A stretch of 64,000 nt of DNA from the NCBI RefSeq assembly GCF_020085105.1, contig NC_058055.1, positions 6,879,322 to 6,943,321 on the forward strand. Reading direction: 5' to 3'. This DNA comes from Siniperca chuatsi. Lineage: Eukaryota; Chordata; Actinopteri; Centrarchiformes; Sinipercidae. A model generated the notes under the pieces. It was given only the letters and a program-made list of their open reading frames with translations. It ran no database searches and was not told where the DNA came from. Every line of letters begins with the position of its first letter. The stretch's first letter is position 1. Of this stretch, positions 59,550-64,000 are shown in pieces. The translations under genes were made by a program, and so were the position numbers.

Positions 59550-61043
59550 ATGTCTCAGAGAGAACTGAAGGAAGCGTTTGTCAGTAATCTCAATGGGACC
59601 AGTCTGCAGGAGGTGGCACTGGGCTCATTTCTCACCCCACTGTGCCTCATCAACAGAGGACTGTTTTTGATCCTCTACCATCTGGCCAAAGGGACTCTTC
59701 CGCTGCCACTTCCGCTGATTTGTCACCTGCTTCTAGACTTCTCCGTGCTTATTCTTCCCCTCGTCCTGTCATGCACCGTTCTGAGCAGCGTTCTTCACCA
59801 GGTCATCCTGAGCCTAACCTTTGTTTCGGCTTGTGCGTTTTACTACATCTACCGTATCAACAGTCATCCTCCTGCTCGGCACCCACAGAACACTGTCAGC
59901 ACCTTCCTTCAGAGTCACGTTCAAGTCGACCAGGTTCCCTTTGTGACTATCTTTCGAGTGTTTGTAAATGTGAAAACAGCCATCAGCATTCTTGCCGTAG
60001 ATTTTAGTGTCTTCCCAAGGCGATATGCTAAAACAGAAACCTATGGGACAGGTGTTATGGACTTTGGAGTTGGAGCGTATGTCTTTGCAAATGCCCTTGT
60101 CTGTCCAGAGGCGCGGAGGAAGAACATCTCAGGATCCAAGATGAATCATATCACAAAGCAGCTCCTGGCTGTCTGGCCCCTGGTTGTTCTTGGTATGGGA
60201 AGGCTAGTGAGTGTCAAAATGACTGGCTACCAGGAGCATGTGACAGAATATGGCGTCCACTGGAATTTCTTCTTCACACTAGCCATTGTCAGAGTTGTGG
60301 CTTCTATGCTTTTGACTGTTGTACCAGCCAGTCAGTCGTGGGTCTTTGCCCTTCTGATCAGTGGATTTTATCAGTTCACTCTGGAGACATCAGGGCTGAA
60401 GGCTTTCATTATCCACAACAACGACAGAGAAAAAGATTTTCTGCATGCTAACAAGGAGGGTATATTCTCTGTAGTGGGCTATGTAGCCATCTACATGGCA
60501 GGAGTTCAGGTTGGACTCTATGTGATGCAACCAAGATCCCAGGTTAGACAGTGGCTCAAAGCACTTTTTAACCTCTTGTTGGGAAGTTTTGTCCTGTATG
60601 CTGCTTTGTGCACATGTCAGACACTCGTGGAGCCAGTGTCTCGCTGCTTAGCTAATTTACCCTTCTGCCTGTGGAGTGTTGCTCAGTCGTTGTTTTTTAT
60701 GTCCTGCCTTGGTATAGCTGATATGGTTTTACTGTTTTCTAAAAGTACATCGGGCTGTCACTTTGTGCCCACATCATGGAATTTGTATAAAAAACAATCA
60801 GACTCAGTCTCTGACAAAAAGACAAGTGAAATAGAAAGACACTGCCTTGTTCAAGCTGTCAGCAGGAATCAGTTGTTATTTTTCTTGCTTGCAAATGTGA
60901 TGACAGGATTGACCAACTCCATAGTGGACACACTTAGTTGTAGCAGTTTATTATCAGTGTGTGTTTTGCTGTCGTACATGTTCATTAATTGCTTTGTAAT
61001 ATATGTTCTACATCTTTGTGGAATTACAGTAAAATTCTGGTGA
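59550..61043 (+). CDS. pigw: GPI inositol acyltransferase PIG-W
   Basis: PIG-W (yeast Gwt1) acylates the inositol ring of glucosaminyl-phosphatidylinositol in the ER, an early step of GPI-anchor synthesis. The coding region is one uninterrupted exon, as in human, of 497 residues (human 504). The start ATG is at 59,550, where MSQRELKEAFVSNLNGTS aligns with the human N-terminus; an upstream in-frame extension would read through the splice acceptor. About 12-13 hydrophobic membrane segments are visible. The family signature is FPRRYAKTE (residues 155-163), followed by YGTGVMDFGVG and EYGVHWNFFFT. NANKEGI-type motif appears as HANKEGIFSVVGYVAIYMAGVQ in two parts. The protein ends in VKFW, as the human protein ends in VQFW. 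AATAAA at 61,190 follows. It is head-to-head with myo19, a conserved arrangement. Confidence 0.97.
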   Translation: MSQRELKEAFVSNLNGTSLQEVALGSFLTPLCLINRGLFLILYHLAKGTLPLPLPLICHLLLDFSVLILPLVLSCTVLSSVLHQVILSLTFVSACAFYYIYRINSHPPARHPQNTVSTFLQSHVQVDQVPFVTIFRVFVNVKTAISILAVDFSVFPRRYAKTETYGTGVMDFGVGAYVFANALVCPEARRKNISGSKMNHITKQLLAVWPLVVLGMGRLVSVKMTGYQEHVTEYGVHWNFFFTLAIVRVVASMLLTVVPASQSWVFALLISGFYQFTLETSGLKAFIIHNNDREKDFLHANKEGIFSVVGYVAIYMAGVQVGLYVMQPRSQVRQWLKALFNLLLGSFVLYAALCTCQTLVEPVSRCLANLPFCLWSVAQSLFFMSCLGIADMVLLFSKSTSGCHFVPTSWNLYKKQSDSVSDKKTSEIERHCLVQAVSRNQLLFFLLANVMTGLTNSIVDTLSCSSLLSVCVLLSYMFINCFVIYVLHLCGITVKFW

Positions 61044-61189
61044 AATTACAAGGTTCATTTGTGTATTTTGTGGGGCTGACGTGACAGGCATTGAAATTCA
61101 GGACAATTAACTGGGAAGATTTAATGTTATAAGAAAATATGATCTGTAATGCTGAAGATACTATTGTACATGATATGTTTATTTATGCA

Positions 61190-61195
61190 AATAAA
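61190..61195 (+). terminator. pigw poly(A) signal
   Basis: AATAAA in 'tgcaaataaataaatgtc', about 150 bases after the stop codon. Confidence 0.65.
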
Positions 61196-61209
61196 TAAAT
61201 GTCTTGATA

Positions 61210-61690
61210 AAATGGCACCTCCGAATAAGTAAGGACTTGGACTACAATGTACTGTGAAACCAGACACCGTGTTACAGTGTTTTACACATCTGCTGTCTTT
61301 TCTTAATCTCTTATTTCTTGTTTATTTCCCATCTTATTTCATTACTCAGTGCAGCACTGGTTTTATTAGTTTCTCATCCTAACATCCTGCTCTGTGACTG
61401 AAACATCTTTACTTAATTTAATTATTCACATTTAAAAGCAACAGTTCATCATCATTACAATCCATCCATCCAAAACATAATTTATGTACAGTATATAAAA
61501 CTGATTAATATAAAAGAACAAGCAAATAAAAATTAAGAAGTGGAAATCCTTAGGGCTCACTTATTCATGTGAAACAAACTGGATTTATAACAGCTTTACT
61601 TGTATGAATGAATATTTTCTCCTTCCTAAAATATATCCATAGTGCGCCCCCTGGAGGCCACACGCATTACAACGTCAGCTACTACGTGCG
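61210..61690. other. Gap between pigw and ggnbp2
   Basis: AT-rich sequence with no gene or clear repeat. The last 80 bases become GC-richer towards the ggnbp2 promoter. Confidence 0.5.
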
Positions 61691-61957
61691 GAGGGCAAAG
61701 GTCAAATCAGTAATGAAGATTCCGCCACCGTAGCAGTCTCACTCACTGTCGCACTTGTTTATTTTTTTTTAAGGGGGACTTACAGAAGCGGGTAAGTAAA
61801 GAAACGATAATTGGTTTTAGTCAGACGTCCCTTTTTTTTTGTCAGTGTGGCAGATTATGGTCAATCTTTTAAACGTTATAAAGAGAAGCTGATGAAAGTG
61901 ACAGTCGCTAAGTAGCCAGTCACCCAGTTTAACTTTATATTAGCCGTATCCAAGCTT

Positions 61958-62550
61958 GCTAACGTTAGCTTTGTAGGACAGCGATGCTAACTTAAGTTAG
62001 CCAAGTTTGCTGGCATCGACAGGGCGTATACAATATATGTTAACACTGCAACATATTTATTATTTGTTAACGTATTAAAAACTTCAGTGTATAGTAATCG
62101 CTTTAGGATTTATCGCATAGAATACATTGACCGGCTTCCTCAATTTCTTAAATCGTACTGGCAAATTAAATTAGCTAGCAGGCTAACGTTAACTGGCTTG
62201 CCGCCTGTGTTACTGCTTTATTCTGTCCAGCAGATAGACGTTAGTTTTATTCAACCTGTCCTTATAACTTAAATAATTTCAGCGAAAACTGTTGCAAACA
62301 GATTTTATAAACTAAAACATCATACCCCCTTTCCCCTCCAATCTCTCGTTTCCAGGTTTTTTTTTTTGCTAACTTAGCTCGTTAAATCTGGGTCAAGACG
62401 AATGTACTGTTTGTACTGCAACGGTCTTAGTAACGTTAAATCAGATGTTGTCAACGTCAGTAAATGGCTGGCATTTTGTACCGTGTTTTAGTGTCTAGTG
62501 GTCTGTAAGATAGCTTTTATTGTAATGACGAGGTGATGTTGTAGTTAGCC
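61958..62550. promoter_or_regulatory. GCTAACGTTAGC word cluster in ggnbp2 intron 1
   Basis: About seven GCTAAC or GTTAGC hexamers lie in 590 bp, including the full palindrome GCTAACGTTAGC at 61,958-61,969 and GCTAACGTTA at 62,182-62,191. The region follows a likely noncoding first exon ending at 61,791 (donor ggtaagt). Function is unknown. Confidence 0.5.
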
Positions 62551-62673
62551 CGCAATGACCTGCAATAGATTAGCATTAGCTTGGTGTAGCCTGTACTGAT
62601 GTCAAATGTGGTCAGTCGGTCTCTTGTGTGTCACCTGCAGGCGAGCAGCACCAGAATCAAACTGGAAGAAGTC

Positions 62674-64000
62674 ATGGCACGTCTGGTAGCAATTTGCAGA
62701 GAAGGGGAAGAGGACTACCCATTTCTCGCCAGACAGATTCCCCTGTATATCGATGATACACTCACGGTAAATAAGCTTTCCCATATAACGCTACATAAGG
62801 AGACTTTCTATGAAGATCACAGGTGTTAAGAGGCCAACTCATCAAATCATAAGCCTCTTTGGGTCAGGTGTTAGCACTCCACATCAGTTCCTTACCTGAT
62901 TTAATGTCCAGAAGTAAAGGCTTAGTTATTACCAAGCACTGATCATTATCAAAATGTTAAGTCCCAACCTGTTTGAGGGACAAACATTCTATCGGTTCTG
63001 CTAAACTTGTTGCACAATCTGTTAGATAGCGAATAAAGAAAGCTTAAGGTTTAGACAAACAAGTAAATTCCTGTGGCTGTGTAGGGATGAGAAATGACAC
63101 ACTTTATGCAATATCATCACAAAGTATTCAACCAGTTTGACTTTTGTAACTTCTTGTGTTGATGTAGATGCAATATAAGTAAAATCATGTTTTGTTTTTT
63201 ATTGTTATATGACATATTAGTTGTACAGCTCAATGTACACCTCAGAGGTTACTGTCCCACTCATACCTAACTGCTGTGTTCATAAGCTCAAAGCTCTCTA
63301 GCTAAACAGAGGCACTGAAGCCTTAGTACTGCTGCTTTAGCGATATACAGTTACAGTAAAACTGGCACATTCATTTAGAATGGTAAAAACCTGAGTTTGA
63401 GGCGTCGGTTTATAGTGTACGTTTCAGGAAAATAATAACCTGCCAGCCAATCAACATCAATAATTTTTTGTGGCAGTGGTATAAACTTAAACAACCAAGA
63501 AGATGATCTTGACTTGATTATGGGCATGTGACACAGGACTTTCTCTGAGACATGGTTATTCCTAGTCACAACTCCCAGCATGGCTGATGTGAGTCTCTGA
63601 GAATGTCTATAATGTACATTAACTGTTGTTTATTGCCTCTTGTTGTCAGATGGTGATGGAATTTTCTGATAGTGTCATGGATGTTGACAGCCACGAAATA
63701 AACACCTCTCATTGGAAACAATTTTCGTTGGTGAGTATTTTAATTAATTTAATTTTAATTTAGTGCTCCCTATTAAAATATATGAAAGCATGTGAATTTT
63801 TGCTCTTTTCCTACTATTATGTACATAAGCGCAGCCGAAAAGTGTGTAGTTTGTCTTCATGGGACTTGTCAACAAAGTGGTAACAGATGTATGATCCCTT
63901 GGCCTTTAGTATCACTCCAAGTTGAAGCAACAGGACTTGAATATCGCCCTGATGGTGACATCCAGAGAGGTGTACAGTGCATTATCTCAGCTGGTGCCAT
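62674..64000 (+). CDS. ggnbp2: Gametogenetin-binding protein 2, 5' part
   Basis: GGNBP2 is a nuclear or cytoplasmic zinc-finger protein needed for spermatogenesis and placenta in mouse, and a putative tumour suppressor. Three coding exons are in the window: 62674-62766, 63650-63730 and 63910 to the window edge (64,000); the rest lies outside. The ATG sits in exon 2, which starts after the acceptor at 62,640. Residues MARLVAICREGEEDYPF, RQIPLYIDDTLT, then MVMEFSDSVMDVDSHE and LKQQDLNIALMVTSREV, SALSQLVP match the human N-terminus closely. The human protein has about 697 residues, so about 88 codons (13%) are visible. Zinc-binding cysteines lie downstream of the window. The upstream noncoding exon ends at 61,791. 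Confidence 0.95.

Noticed and set aside
59642-60007. 121-codon alternative frame inside pigw
   Set aside because: A shadow of the pigw coding exon in another frame.
1-64000. CRISPR array, tRNA or rRNA gene, intact transposase, viral gene
   Set aside because: None seen on either strand; the simple repeats are microsatellites or transposon tails.

Overview
The window is nuclear DNA from a teleost fish, probably a percomorph. The evidence is vertebrate multi-exon genes with GT-AG introns, teleost-type interspersed repeats, (TG)n and (TAA)n microsatellites, and a gene order whose human counterparts lie on 7q11 (GUSB, VKORC1L1) and 17q12 (ZNHIT3, MYO19, PIGW, GGNBP2). I found no bacterial, viral or CRISPR-like content and no RNA gene.

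Layout. Bases 1 to 16,870 hold no gene I can support, only old interspersed repeats, microsatellites and plain intergenic DNA. gusb (lysosomal beta-glucuronidase) occupies 16,967-28,253 on the plus strand in 12 exons. A 6 kb gap with repeats follows and probably includes untranslated 3' ends of gusb and vkorc1l1. vkorc1l1 lies on the minus strand (34,193-40,261, 3 coding exons). It is head-to-head, 0.77 kb away, with a small nuclear-protein-1 (nupr) gene at 41,032-41,262 plus. znhit3 (43,217-45,235 plus, 5 exons) runs tail-to-tail into myo19 (46,785-58,375 minus, 24 exons). Upstream of myo19, head-to-head, is pigw (coding exon 59,550-61,043 plus), and the window ends inside ggnbp2 (from 62,674 plus; first three coding exons).

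The genes do not form one pathway: gusb acts in lysosomal glycosaminoglycan breakdown, vkorc1l1 in vitamin K recycling in the ER, nupr in stress-responsive chromatin, znhit3 in snoRNP assembly, myo19 in mitochondrial transport, pigw in GPI-anchor synthesis and ggnbp2 in germ-cell or nuclear regulation. Reading frames of all six complete genes were rebuilt exon by exon and stay in phase from start to stop (647, 175, 76, 140, 969 and 497 residues). No pseudogenisation was seen.

Points worth a second look: a 13-base E-box block shared by the gusb and nupr promoters; clusters of the palindromic word GCTAACGTTAGC at the starts of first introns of several housekeeping genes; a myo19 intron made almost wholly of a fold-back element; a candidate transposon-derived splice acceptor downstream of nupr followed by an unexplained open frame; a nested transposon with its target duplication in gusb intron 1; and an antisense L1 reverse transcriptase fossil in gusb intron 5.
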